This document shows positions 8,230 to 16,536 of a DNA stretch of 64,000 nucleotides, one piece after another. A program made the position numbers and the translations under genes. Origin of the DNA: Massilia aurea (GTDB taxonomy: Bacteria > Pseudomonadota > Gammaproteobacteria > Burkholderiales > Burkholderiaceae_D). The notes beneath the pieces were generated by a model. The model was not told where the DNA came from and ran no database searches. It worked only from the letters and a program-made list of their open reading frames with translations. Numbering within the stretch: position 1 is the first letter of the stretch; every line of letters starts with the position of its first letter. The stretch covers positions 682,001-746,000 of the forward strand of contig NZ_JANUGZ010000001.1 in the NCBI RefSeq assembly GCF_024753205.1, read 5' to 3'.

Positions 8230-8909
8230 GTCGGGAACCTCCCCGGATCGTTCTGCGAATCGTTGGCCTTCTGGTTCACGCGTGGCAGATTGCCCTTGTT
8301 CGTGATCTGGCCACCGCGCTTGGGCTTGCCATAAGCGATTTTCCAGCCCCACAGTTCGGGACCGTAGCCGCGCGTTTCGACCCGCTGCCGATAGATGTCG
8401 GCAATGATGTTGGCTTCGCCACCCAGCAGCGCTTTGGTGCCGCACTGCTCGGCGCAGGCAGGCAGCTTGCCTTCGGCGATGCGGTTGCGGCCATACTTCT
8501 TGAATTCGGCTTCGGACGTATCGGGCTCGGGACCACCCGCGCAGAACGTGCACTTGTCCATCTTGCCGCGGTGGTTGAACAGGCCCGTTTCGGGAAACTG
8601 CGGCGCGCCGAACGGGCAGGCGTAGTAGCAGTAGCCGCAACCGATGCACTGGTCCTTGCTGTGCAACACGATGCCGTCTTCGGTGTGGTAGATGCAGTTG
8701 GTCGGGCACACCGCCAGGCACGGCGCATCGGTGCAGTGCATGCAGGCGACCGACACCGAGCGCTCGCCCGGAATGCCGTCATTGATCGTCACCACGCGGC
8801 GCCGGTTGATGCCCCAGGCCAGTTCGTGCTCGTTCTTGCAGGCGGTCACGCAGCCGTTGCAGTCGATGCAACGCTCGGTGTCGCAAATGAATTTCATTCT
8901 TGCGCTCAT
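8226..8909 (-). CDS. fdhB: Formate dehydrogenase iron-sulfur subunit (beta)
   Basis: A 227-aa 4Fe-4S protein that relays electrons from the catalytic subunit to the cytochrome b subunit. The start is MSARMKFICDTERCIDCNGC, with AGGAG before the ATG. Cysteine clusters follow in order: CIDCNGCVTACK, CMHCTDAPCLAVCP, CIGCGYCYYACP, then a fourth set around CTFCAGG and CAEQCG, enough for four clusters. There is no C-terminal membrane anchor, unlike E. coli FdnH. It sits between fdhA (22 bp upstream) and the small lipoprotein (4-bp overlap). Confidence 0.93.
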   Translation of the reverse strand: MSARMKFICDTERCIDCNGCVTACKNEHELAWGINRRRVVTINDGIPGERSVSVACMHCTDAPCLAVCPTNCIYHTEDGIVLHSKDQCIGCGYCYYACPFGAPQFPETGLFNHRGKMDKCTFCAGGPEPDTSEAEFKKYGRNRIAEGKLPACAEQCGTKALLGGEANIIADIYRQRVETRGYGPELWGWKIAYGKPKRGGQITNKGNLPRVNQKANDSQNDPGRFPT

Positions 8910-8931
8910 CGTATTTCTCCTGATGGTCGCG

Positions 8932-11751
8932 TCAGGCCCGTACCACGCGGCACAGCGACACTTTGGTTTCCTGCATCATCGTCACGGCGTCGTAGCCGTA
9001 CGTCCAGCCGGTATTGATTGCCTCGCCGCGAACGATCGGCGCGCCGCCCTCCGGGTAGTTGTCTTTCAGGTCGTCGCCCATCCACCAGCCGCCGAAGTGG
9101 AACGGCGCCCACACCAGGCCCACCGGCACGCGCTCGGTCACCATCGCCATCATCTTCATGCGCGCCCCGGTCGGGGTTTCGAGCCAGACGTACTCGCCGA
9201 TCTTGGCGCCGATCTGGACGGCGTCGCTCGGGTTGATCTCGACGAACATGTTCTGCTGCAGTTCAGCCAGCCATGGATTCGAGCGCGTTTCCTCGCCCCC
9301 GCCCTCGTACTCGACCAGGCGCCCGGACGTCATGATGAGCGGGAAGTCCTTGGAAAAATCGACGGCCTGCACCGATTTGTACAGCGTCGGCAGGCGCCAG
9401 TGGTTGGCCTTGTCGTCGTAGGTCGGGTATTGCGCGACCAGGTCGCGCCGCGGCGAGGCCAGCGGTTCGCGGTGAACCGGCACCGGATCGGGGAAGTTCC
9501 AGACATTGCAGCGGGCGCGCGCATTGCCGTACGGCGCGCAGCCGTGCGCGATGACGACGCGGATGATGCCGCCGGACAGGTCGGTCTTCCAGTTCTTGCC
9601 TTCGGCCATGGCCTGCTCCTGCGGCGTGAGCTCGGCCCACCAGCCCAGCTTCTTCAGGAACACGTGGTCGAATTCAGGATAGCCAACGTCGAGTTCGCTA
9701 TCCTTGTTGGCCGAACCGTCGGCCGCCAGCAGGCTCTCGCCATTGTGCTCGACACCCCAGTTGGCCCGGAACGGCAGGCCGCCCTCGGCCACGCTCTTGC
9801 TCAGGTCATACAGGATCGGCGTCCCAGGATGCTTCATTTCGGGGGTGCCCCAGCACGGCCACGGCAGGCCGTAGTAATCGCCCTTGCACGGTCCCGAATC
9901 GGCGCGCAGCGTCGTCGGGTTGAACGTGTGCTTGTTTTCCATGTGCAGCTTGAGCCGCTCGGGCGAACAGCCCGAGTAGCCGATGGTCCAGCACGAGCGG
10001 TTGATCTCGCGCAGGATGTCCTCGACCACCGGCTCGTTGTGCACCACCTTGATGGTCTTGCACAGCTGGTCGGCAAAGCCCAGCTTGCGGGCGAACAGGT
10101 ACATGATTTCGTGGTCGGTCTTGCACTCGAACAGCGGCATGATCACGCGTTCGCGCCACTGGATCGACCTGTTCGACGCCGTGCACGAACCTTGCGTCTC
10201 GAACTGCGAGGCCGCCGGCAGCAGGTAGACGCCATCGGTGCGGCCATGCATCGCCGCCGTCATGCTCGGGTACGGGTCGATGACCACCATCATGTCGAGC
10301 TTTTGCATCGCCGCCTTCATGTCGGGCAGGCGGGTCTGGCTATTGGGCGCGTGGCCCCAGTAGAACACCGCGCGCAGATTGCTCGGCTGGTCGATGAACT
10401 GGTTCTGCTCGTTGACGGCGTCGAACCAGCGCGACACCGTGATGCCGGGCTTTTCCATCAGCTCTTTCGAGCCGAAGCGCGATTTGATCCACTCGTAGTC
10501 GACGCCCCAGACCTCGGCGAAGTGCTTCCACGCGCCCTCGGCCAGACCGTAATAGCCAGGCAGCGAATCGCCGTTCGGGCCGACGTCGGTAGCGCCCTGC
10601 ACATTGTCGTGGCCGCGGTAGATATTGGCGCCGCCACCCGGGACACCGATATTGCCCAGCGCCAGTTGCAGAATCGAGAGTGCCCGCACATTGGCAGTGC
10701 CCACGTGGTGCTGGGTAATCCCCATGCACCAGACCACCGATGACGGGCGGTTGAGGGCGAGCATTTCAGCCGTCAGGCGCACCGCCGACTCGGGCACGCC
10801 GGTGACGTCCGACACCTTGTCCGGCGTCCATTTGGCCACTTCCTTGCGCACTTCGTCCATGCCGGTCGTGCGCTCGCTGATGTATTTTTTGTCTTCCCAG
10901 CCGTTTTCGAAGATGTGCCACAGGATGCCCCAGACCAGCGGGATATCCGTGCCCGGCCGCACCCGTACGTAATGGTGGGCAAAGCGCGCCGTGCGCGTGA
11001 AGCGCGGATCGATGACGATCATCTTGGCGCCCAGTTCCTTGGCGTGCAGGAAATGCAGCATCGAGATCGGGTGCGCCTCGGCCGGATTCGAGCCGATGAA
11101 CAGGACGGCCTTGCTGTGGTGCAGGTCGTTGAACGAGTTGGTCATCGCGCCGTAGCCGAAGGTCTGGGCCACGCCGGCCACCGTCGTCGAGTGGCAGATG
11201 CGCGCCTGGTGATCGCAGTTGTTCGAGCCCCAGAAGGCCATGAACTTGCGCAGCAGGTAGGCTTGCTCGTTATTGTGTTTCGAACTGCCGATGAGCATCA
11301 GCGCATCGGGCCCGGCTTCCTCGCGCAGTTTAAGGAGCTTGTCGCCGATCTCGTTGATGGCCTGGTCCCACGACATGCGCACATATTTGCCATTGACCAG
11401 CTTCATCGGATAGCGCAGGCGATGCTCGCCAAAAGCATGCTCGCGGACCGAGGCGCCCTTGGCGCAGTGGGCGCCCATATTGATCGGCGAATCGAAGGCG
11501 GCTTCCTGGCGTACCCAGACGCCATTGGCCACCACGGCGTCGACCGAGCAGCCTACCGAGCAGTGGCTGCACACCGTGCGCTTGACTTCGGTGGGCACGG
11601 GCGTATTGGGCAGCGGATCGGCTTGCGCCTGCTCGATGACGCCCAGGGGCAGATGGCGCCCCAGTGCGCCAGCGCCGGCAATGACGCCGGCACCAGCGAG
11701 GAAGCGGCGCCGTTTCAGGGCGCTGTCGCGCGTTGACTTGACCAGGGACAT
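8932..11751 (-). CDS. fdhA: Formate dehydrogenase catalytic subunit, cysteine type, TAT-exported
   Basis: A 939-aa bis-molybdopterin-guanine-dinucleotide enzyme oxidising formate to CO2. A twin-arginine signal (RRRFLAGAG, about residues 14-22) implies folded export to the periplasm. The N-terminal 4Fe-4S site is C61, C64, C68 and C96. The active-site Cys-His pair is C186-H187 in RICHSTT, with Cys in place of selenocysteine; no in-frame stop codon is needed. Molybdopterin-binding regions follow, ending in the typical C-terminal domain (residues about 780-930). AGGAA precedes the start. With fdhB and fdhC it forms a membrane-facing respiratory complex. The metal could be Mo or W; the adjacent tungstate-type transporter favours W, but the sequence cannot decide. 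Confidence 0.95.
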   Translation of the reverse strand: MSLVKSTRDSALKRRRFLAGAGVIAGAGALGRHLPLGVIEQAQADPLPNTPVPTEVKRTVCSHCSVGCSVDAVVANGVWVRQEAAFDSPINMGAHCAKGASVREHAFGEHRLRYPMKLVNGKYVRMSWDQAINEIGDKLLKLREEAGPDALMLIGSSKHNNEQAYLLRKFMAFWGSNNCDHQARICHSTTVAGVAQTFGYGAMTNSFNDLHHSKAVLFIGSNPAEAHPISMLHFLHAKELGAKMIVIDPRFTRTARFAHHYVRVRPGTDIPLVWGILWHIFENGWEDKKYISERTTGMDEVRKEVAKWTPDKVSDVTGVPESAVRLTAEMLALNRPSSVVWCMGITQHHVGTANVRALSILQLALGNIGVPGGGANIYRGHDNVQGATDVGPNGDSLPGYYGLAEGAWKHFAEVWGVDYEWIKSRFGSKELMEKPGITVSRWFDAVNEQNQFIDQPSNLRAVFYWGHAPNSQTRLPDMKAAMQKLDMMVVIDPYPSMTAAMHGRTDGVYLLPAASQFETQGSCTASNRSIQWRERVIMPLFECKTDHEIMYLFARKLGFADQLCKTIKVVHNEPVVEDILREINRSCWTIGYSGCSPERLKLHMENKHTFNPTTLRADSGPCKGDYYGLPWPCWGTPEMKHPGTPILYDLSKSVAEGGLPFRANWGVEHNGESLLAADGSANKDSELDVGYPEFDHVFLKKLGWWAELTPQEQAMAEGKNWKTDLSGGIIRVVIAHGCAPYGNARARCNVWNFPDPVPVHREPLASPRRDLVAQYPTYDDKANHWRLPTLYKSVQAVDFSKDFPLIMTSGRLVEYEGGGEETRSNPWLAELQQNMFVEINPSDAVQIGAKIGEYVWLETPTGARMKMMAMVTERVPVGLVWAPFHFGGWWMGDDLKDNYPEGGAPIVRGEAINTGWTYGYDAVTMMQETKVSLCRVVRA

Positions 11752-11781
11752 GGGGTGTTCCTATTGGATAGTGGGTCGTCG

Positions 11782-12006
11782 CTACCAGTAGGCAGCCGTC
11801 TGATAGTAGCGACGGATGTGCTCCGTCTCGTGGTAGCCGCGCTTTTCCGCAGGGTCGGCCGCAACCGGGGCGACCTCGGGCGCGGCCGCGGTCGCCGCAC
11901 CAGCCACCACCAGCGCGCCCAGTGGCGCGGCTTTCAGGAAGCTGCGCCGTGCCGGGTCGGGCAGCACGGCAGGCTGTTCTTTATCGTCCATGATTGTTCT
12001 GGGCAT
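11782..12006 (-). CDS. Small TAT-signal protein of formate dehydrogenase regions
   Basis: A 74-aa protein. Its twin-arginine motif (ARRSFLKAAPLGALVVAGAA, residues about 19-38) is followed by a short mature part ending in a conserved-looking YHETEHIRRYYQTAAYW tail. It matches the known small 'formate dehydrogenase region TAT target' family, found just before fdhA in many proteobacteria. AGGAG lies nine bases before the ATG at 12006, which therefore beats the internal Met at 11991. Its 5' end overlaps the chaperone gene by 26 bases. The role is unknown; it may be a small exported subunit or assembly partner. Confidence 0.88.
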   Translation of the reverse strand: MPRTIMDDKEQPAVLPDPARRSFLKAAPLGALVVAGAATAAAPEVAPVAADPAEKRGYHETEHIRRYYQTAAYW

Positions 12007-12652
12007 TGACTTGTTCTCCTACTTCAAAGGCTTGCGCCTCGATGGCCAGGAAGGCAGCGCCAAGGCGCGCTACCAGGCGGTAATAATTGGCGCCTTCGGC
12101 GGCGGCGATATCGTCCAGTGCGCGTTCGCACCATGGCGCGATATGGCGCTCGAAAAAGTGTTGTTGCTGCTCGATCGATGCGCGCGCGCTGCCGGGCATG
12201 CCCAGGATCAGCACACGCATGGTTTCGCACAGCGCGCCCAGGTGGTCTTCGAACTCGCCGACGCCACGCGCACGGCGCAAGCCCAGACGCGCCAGGTCGG
12301 CGCGCAGTTCGGCCAGCGGCGTGTCATTCATGAAGCCGGCGATGTAGCGCGAACCGTATGGATCGACCGGCGGCGTGCCGATGCTGATGAACAGGGTGTC
12401 GAACTCCGCGGCGACAGCGCCCGCGTCCATCACGCTCGACGCCAGCGTCAGGTGCTCCCAGCAGCGCTCGAGTGCAGGGTCGCCACCCTGCGCGACGATC
12501 GGGGTGCTGCTGGCAAGGGCATCGAGCAGCGCCATGTCGGGCGGTGCGAGCAACAGGCGCGCCAAGAGGGCGTACAGATCGGCCCGGGCCTGGTCATCTG
12601 GGCTGGGCGGCGCGTGGAGCGCGTGGCTGGCAGGGAGCTGGATGGCATGCAT
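11981..12652 (-). CDS. TorD-family formate dehydrogenase chaperone
   Basis: A 223-aa, mostly helical protein of the TorD/DmsD redox-enzyme maturation family. It would bind the TAT signal of FdhA and hold it until the cofactor is inserted. Features include DDQARADLYALLARLLLAPP at the N-terminus, a central DPYGSRYIAGFMND segment corresponding to the family's Y-x-S-x-Y/F region, and EFEDHLGALCETMRVL. I chose the ATG at 12652: the longer open frame adds a segment rich in unlikely residues that crosses the operator-like repeat. The ribosome site is weak. It is the first gene of the fdh operon. Confidence 0.85.
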   Translation of the reverse strand: MHAIQLPASHALHAPPSPDDQARADLYALLARLLLAPPDMALLDALASSTPIVAQGGDPALERCWEHLTLASSVMDAGAVAAEFDTLFISIGTPPVDPYGSRYIAGFMNDTPLAELRADLARLGLRRARGVGEFEDHLGALCETMRVLILGMPGSARASIEQQQHFFERHIAPWCERALDDIAAAEGANYYRLVARLGAAFLAIEAQAFEVGEQVNAQNNHGR

Positions 12653-12696
12653 TGCAGGTCGGTCGCCTGTAATTACGAGTAAGTCGCGATACAAGG

Positions 12697-12713
12697 TGTA
12701 ACTGAACGTTACA
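12697..12713. promoter_or_regulatory. Perfect inverted repeat upstream of the fdh operon
   Basis: TGTAACTGAACGTTACA has 6-bp arms and a 5-base spacer. It lies 45 bases upstream of the chaperone start in the divergent fdh/fdhD control region, so it could be an operator for either direction. It does not match the FNR or ModE consensus. The 12653-12886 gap holds nothing else that looks coding. Confidence 0.4.
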
Positions 12714-12849
12714 TGAACTTTACTTGTCGGGAAATTATCGGGGCGCACAATTGAGAATATCAACCTCATACCGCGACAAAGGGCAATGCGCAGCACATGG
12801 CAGATCCGTAAAAGCCAGCCGCCCCTTCCGTGCGCGAGCCGGGTCGGCT

Positions 12850-12886
12850 TATACTTTTATAAAATATTCAACACAGGAGGCGCTGC
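12850..12886 (+). promoter_or_regulatory. AT-rich -10 region and ribosome site of fdhD
   Basis: TATACT followed by TTTTATAAAATATT is the only AT-rich block near fdhD and probably contains its -10 element; no good -35 was found. AGGAGG at 12875-12880, six bases before TTG at 12887, decides that a TTG start codon is used. Confidence 0.45.
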
Positions 12887-13783
12887 TTGACCATCGATGA
12901 CCTCACCGTGCACGCCGTGCCCGGCTGCCGGCCGGCGCTGTCCGATGCGCGCGCGGTCCTTACCCGCGACATACTGTCGATCGATGAACGCGGGCGCCAC
13001 AAGGTGCTGGCGATCCCCGCCGAGCGCCCCCTGTCGGTGTATGTCGACAAGCGCGAACTCGTCACCCTGATGACGCTGGGCAGCGCGCCCGAAATGCTCA
13101 CGCTCGGCTATCTGCGCAACCAGCGCCTGGTGCGCAAGCTGGACGACATCGTCTCGATCCAAGTCGACTGGTCGGTCGACGCGGTGGCCGTCGTCACCCG
13201 CAGCGGCATTGCCGACATCGAACAGCGCACTGCAAAAAAAGTGGTCACGACCGGTTGCGGCCAGGGCTCGGTGTTCGGCGGCCTGATGGATGAAGTCGAC
13301 AGCATCGTGCTGCCGCCCGATGCCCGCCTGACCCAGTCGAGCGTATACCGCATCGTCGAGACCATCCGCACCCAGCAGTCGGTCTACAAACAGGCCGGCT
13401 CGGTGCACGGCTGCGCGCTGTTTACACGCGATGGCGAGTTGCTGTACTTCGTCGAGGATGTGGGCCGCCACAATGCGGTGGACGCGATCGCCGGCTTGAT
13501 GTGGCTGGACGGCGTGGATGGCGCCGACAAGATTTTTTATACCACTGGCCGCCTGACGTCCGAAATGGTGATCAAGGGCGCCCAGATGGGCATCCCGTTC
13601 CTGCTGTCGCGTTCGGGCACCACGCAGATGGGCCAGATGGTGGCCGGGCGGGTCGGCATGAGCCTGCTGACACGCTGCAGCGGCCGTCACTTCCTGCTGG
13701 TGGCGGGCCACGAGCGGCTGGTGTTCGAGCCGCACCTGCTGGATACGCCACAGGTGCGGCCGTCCGGCGAGCCTGTCACCTGA
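12887..13783 (+). CDS. fdhD: Formate dehydrogenase accessory sulfurtransferase FdhD
   Basis: A 298-aa protein needed to put the sulfido ligand on the Mo/W centre of formate dehydrogenase, taking sulfur from a cysteine desulfurase. The catalytic loop is TTGCGQGSVFGG with one cysteine (C124). The C-terminal half carries the family motif FVEDVGRHNAVDAIAG, followed by FYTTGRLTSEMV and LSRSGTTQMG. The start is TTG, supported by AGGAGG. It is divergent from the fdh operon and directly abuts tupB (stop 13783, next ATG 13784). The gene pair suggests that metal uptake and sulfuration are co-expressed. Confidence 0.93.
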   Translation: MTIDDLTVHAVPGCRPALSDARAVLTRDILSIDERGRHKVLAIPAERPLSVYVDKRELVTLMTLGSAPEMLTLGYLRNQRLVRKLDDIVSIQVDWSVDAVAVVTRSGIADIEQRTAKKVVTTGCGQGSVFGGLMDEVDSIVLPPDARLTQSSVYRIVETIRTQQSVYKQAGSVHGCALFTRDGELLYFVEDVGRHNAVDAIAGLMWLDGVDGADKIFYTTGRLTSEMVIKGAQMGIPFLLSRSGTTQMGQMVAGRVGMSLLTRCSGRHFLLVAGHERLVFEPHLLDTPQVRPSGEPVT

Positions 13784-14491
13784 ATGGGCCTGCTCGAGGC
13801 GACGAGCGGCGCCTTCGCGTTGCTGCTGCGCGGCGATGCGGCGCTGTGGCATATCGTGTGGGTCTCGGTCAAGACCACGTTGTCGGGCCTGATCCTGGCC
13901 ACGCCCCCGGCCGTCGTGCTCGGTTACCTGATCGCGATGCACCGGTTTCCGGGGCGGCGCATTGCCGTCTGGCTGGCGCAGGCCGCGTTGTCGCTGCCCA
14001 CCGTACTTATAGGCCTGCTGCTCTACCTGATGCTGTCGCGGCGCGGCCCGCTGGGCGATCTGGGATGGCTGTTCTCGCAGCCGGGCATCATCGCCGGCCA
14101 GTGCCTGATCGGCCTGCCGGTGCTGCTGGCATTTACGCTGGCGGCCGTGCAGGCGCTCGATCCGCGCTACGCCGAAACTGCGCTGGCCCACGGCGCCTCG
14201 CGCCTGCGCGTGATGTTTTCGGTCCTGCATGAAGCCCGTTATGGCGTGATGGCGGCCGTGATCAGCGGCTTCGGGCGCGTGATCTCGGAAGTGGGCTGCG
14301 CGCTGATGGTAGGCGGCAATATCGAAGGCCATACCCGCACCATCACGACCGCCATCGCCCTCGAGACCAGCAAGGGGGATTTTGCCCAGGGCATCGCGCT
14401 GGGCATCGTGCTGGTGACGCTGGCGCTGGGGATGAACGGCGTGCTCGTGCTGTTGCAGGGCGACGCGCACAATCCGGGAGCGCGCCTGTGA
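13784..14491 (+). CDS. tupB: Tungstate-type ABC transporter permease
   Basis: A 235-aa inner-membrane permease of the CysTW/ModB type with about five to six hydrophobic helices. Its cytoplasmic coupling loop has the EAA-like pattern AETALAHGASRLRVMF (about residues 125-140), followed by a conserved SGFGRVISEVGCALMVGGNI stretch typical of TupB/WtpB permeases. The start abuts the fdhD stop and the end overlaps tupC by four bases (GTGA). It would pass tungstate or molybdate delivered by TupA, powered by TupC. The call as tungstate and not molybdate depends mainly on the partner binding protein. Confidence 0.88.
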   Translation: MGLLEATSGAFALLLRGDAALWHIVWVSVKTTLSGLILATPPAVVLGYLIAMHRFPGRRIAVWLAQAALSLPTVLIGLLLYLMLSRRGPLGDLGWLFSQPGIIAGQCLIGLPVLLAFTLAAVQALDPRYAETALAHGASRLRVMFSVLHEARYGVMAAVISGFGRVISEVGCALMVGGNIEGHTRTITTAIALETSKGDFAQGIALGIVLVTLALGMNGVLVLLQGDAHNPGARL

Positions 14492-15141
14492 CGCCGCTCC
14501 TGTCCGTGCACGCGCTGCACAAGCGCCATGGCGAGCGCTTGCTGTTCGATATCGGGCGCCTCGACATCGCGGCCGGCGCTGCCTACGTGCTGACCGGCGC
14601 CAACGGATCGGGCAAGAGCACGCTGCTGCGCATGCTGGGTGGCCTGGAACGCAGCGCTGCCTGCAGCGTCGAGTTCGATGGCCTGCATCTGCCGCTCTAC
14701 CCTTACCCGCGGCAATTGCGGCATGCGATCGTCTACGTGCACCAGCATCCGATCATGTTTTCCACCAGCGTGGCCCACAATATCGGCTATGGCCTGCTGG
14801 CGCGCGGCGGCGACCGGCGTCTGCTGCATGATTTGGTCGACGAAGCGATGGACTGGGCCGGCGTGACCCACCTGCGCGACAACGATCCGGCGCGCCTGTC
14901 GGGCGGTGAAAAGCAGCGTGTGGCGCTGGCGCGCGCCCGTGTGCTGCAGCCACGCCTGCTGCTGCTCGACGAGCCGACCGCGAACCTCGATGGCGCGGCG
15001 CGCGAACAGGTCATTGCCCTGATCCCGACCCTGATCGACCTGGGCGCCAGCGTGATCGTGGCCTGCCATGACCGCGACCTGATCAACCTGCCCGGCGTGC
15101 AGCGCCTGAAGCTGCGCGACGGGCGCCTCGAAGCAAGATAA
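14488..15141 (+). CDS. tupC: Tungstate-type ABC transporter ATP-binding protein
   Basis: A 217-aa ABC ATPase. Walker A is GANGSGKST (about residues 36-44), the Q-loop is near YVHQHPIMF, the signature is LSGGEKQRVALARA, and Walker B is LLLLDEPTANLD, with the switch His in VIVACHDRD. The start is GTG overlapping the tupB stop. It is short, without the C-terminal regulatory TOBE domain found in ModC, as usual for Tup ATPases. It energises import of the oxyanion for the cofactor of formate dehydrogenase. Confidence 0.9.
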   Translation: MTPLLSVHALHKRHGERLLFDIGRLDIAAGAAYVLTGANGSGKSTLLRMLGGLERSAACSVEFDGLHLPLYPYPRQLRHAIVYVHQHPIMFSTSVAHNIGYGLLARGGDRRLLHDLVDEAMDWAGVTHLRDNDPARLSGGEKQRVALARARVLQPRLLLLDEPTANLDGAAREQVIALIPTLIDLGASVIVACHDRDLINLPGVQRLKLRDGRLEAR

Positions 15142-15166
15142 TCCCAACCACCACCTGGAGAACCTC

Positions 15167-15970
15167 ATGAAACGCCGCATCGTGCTCGCCCTCGTGCTCA
15201 TCCCTACCCTCGCCAGCTCCGCTGCCATGGCGCAGGACGTGATTCGCCTGTCGACCACCACCAGCACCGAAAACTCGGGCCTGCTCAAGCAGGTGCTGCC
15301 CGCCTTCGAGGCCGCCACCGGCGCCCGCGTGCAGGTCATCGCGGTCGGTACCGGCAAGGCCCTCGAGCTGGCCAAGAATGGCGACGTTGACGTGGCACTG
15401 GTCCATGCCCGCACGCTGGAAGACAAGTTTGTCGCCGAAGGCTGGGGCGTGGACCGGCGCGACGTCATGTACAACGACTTCATCGTGGTGGGACCGGAGG
15501 CCGATCCGGCGCGCATCAAGGGCTCGAAAGACGTGATCGACGCCTTCAGGCGCATCACGGCCGCCAACGTGCGCTTCATCTCGCGGGGCGACAACTCGGG
15601 AACCGACGTGATGGAAAAAGCCTACTGGCAGCAGGCGGGGGCCAAACCGCAGGGAAGCAACTACGTGTCGGCCGGGCTGGGCATGGGCGAAGTGCTCAAT
15701 ATGGCCGCCGAGATGCGGGCCTATACGCTGACCGACCGCGCCACCTACGGCGCGTACAAGGCCAGGACGGGCCTGGCGATCGTGGTCGAAGGCGACAAGC
15801 GGATGTACAACCCGTACGGGATCATCGCGGTCAACCCTGCGAAGCACCCGGGCGTGAACTACAAGGGCGCGCAGCAGCTGATCGAATGGATCACGTCGCC
15901 ACAAGGGCAGCGCCAGATCACGGGGTTCAAGCCAGCGGGCGAGCAGTTGTTCTTTCCGCCAGCGCGCTGA
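15167..15970 (+). CDS. tupA: Tungstate-binding periplasmic protein
   Basis: A 267-aa periplasmic solute-binding protein. A signal peptide ends near SAAMAQ (about residue 23). The mature N-terminus carries TTTSTENSGLL, the oxyanion-binding signature of TupA proteins, whose close counterpart TTTSTxDSGLL defines the tungstate-specific class. Other ligand contacts are expected in the SRGDNSGTDVMEK segment (about residues 143-155). GGAG lies before the ATG. It is the last gene of fdhD-tupBCA; placing the binding protein last is less usual than the tupABC order. Tungstate is the best guess, but molybdate cannot be excluded from sequence. Confidence 0.9.
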   Translation: MKRRIVLALVLIPTLASSAAMAQDVIRLSTTTSTENSGLLKQVLPAFEAATGARVQVIAVGTGKALELAKNGDVDVALVHARTLEDKFVAEGWGVDRRDVMYNDFIVVGPEADPARIKGSKDVIDAFRRITAANVRFISRGDNSGTDVMEKAYWQQAGAKPQGSNYVSAGLGMGEVLNMAAEMRAYTLTDRATYGAYKARTGLAIVVEGDKRMYNPYGIIAVNPAKHPGVNYKGAQQLIEWITSPQGQRQITGFKPAGEQLFFPPAR

Positions 15971-15987
15971 CAGCGGTGTCGCCAGTA

Positions 15988-16017
15988 CCGCATGAAAGCG
16001 CTTGAGCTCCCATGCGG
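15988..16017. terminator. Inverted repeat between convergent genes
   Basis: CCGCATG and CATGCGG enclose a 16-base loop midway between tupA and the convergent stress-like gene. There is no T-run, so terminator function is uncertain. Confidence 0.3.
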
Positions 16018-16036
16018 CAAACGAGCCCTACCGCTA

Positions 16037-16378
16037 TTAGAAGGTGCTGCTGGCCGCGCCGTGGGCCGGATCGACGTCGATCCCGCCGTGGTGTTCCAGG
16101 ATGGCGGCAGCCCGTTCGAGCTGGAAGGCTTCTGCCACGGTCACCGTCATCATGCACAGATCGCCTCGAACCGCGGGCTTGAAGACGTCCTCGTAGTCGG
16201 TGCCGCCTTTGACAGCGGGCGAGTCGCCCACATAGAAATTGCTTTCTGCAGGACCGGCTTCGTCGGTGGTGACATTGACATTGATGCCGTCGCCGTCGAA
16301 ACCCTCGGCCAGCAAGCCATTGCGGGCTGCCTCGGCCGCTTCGAAGTTGGGCAGCATGCGAACGATATGGTGATTCAT
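16037..16378 (-). CDS. Small stress-type hypothetical protein
   Basis: A 113-aa protein. It starts MNHHIVRMLPNFEAAEAARN, with AAGGAG six bases before the ATG at 16378, which fixes the start inside a longer open frame. The N-terminal half resembles the alpha/beta fold of YflT-like 'heat-induced stress' proteins (RMLPNFEAAEAARNGLLAEG). The middle has an acidic stretch (TDEAGPAESNFYVGD), and the rest includes LCMMTVTVAEAFQLERAAAI, a second half of a ferredoxin-like fold. No catalytic residues are evident. It neighbours the Hsp20 remnant and the LEA-like/SRPBCC gene, consistent with a stress patch. Confidence 0.75.
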   Translation of the reverse strand: MNHHIVRMLPNFEAAEAARNGLLAEGFDGDGINVNVTTDEAGPAESNFYVGDSPAVKGGTDYEDVFKPAVRGDLCMMTVTVAEAFQLERAAAILEHHGGIDVDPAHGAASSTF

Positions 16379-16536
16379 GTTATCTCCTTGTTTCATTGGC
16401 AACCACCGTACCAGAATCTCGTGGCACGCGGCGCAGGCCACTGACAGTTCGTGACACGCTTGTCGCCAAGCTGAATCCAAGTCAATTGCCACGCGGCAAA
16501 CGAACGCCGGGAACGCGAAACCGTGGTGTATGCTGA

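Noticed and set aside
8692-10743. A 683-codon plus-strand open frame opposite fdhA and fdhB
   Set aside because: It is the shadow of two well-supported formate dehydrogenase genes; the protein has no domain or signal.
8932-11751. Selenocysteine in formate dehydrogenase
   Set aside because: The active-site codon encodes Cys (C186) and there is no in-frame TGA.
12697-12713. Reading the inverted repeat as a ModE or FNR site
   Set aside because: The arms TGTAAC/GTTACA match neither TATATAACG nor TTGAT-N4-ATCAA.
12857-14470. A 537-codon minus-strand open frame opposite fdhD and tupB
   Set aside because: It is rich in Gln, His and Arg with no recognisable motif; fdhD and tupB are clear on the other strand.
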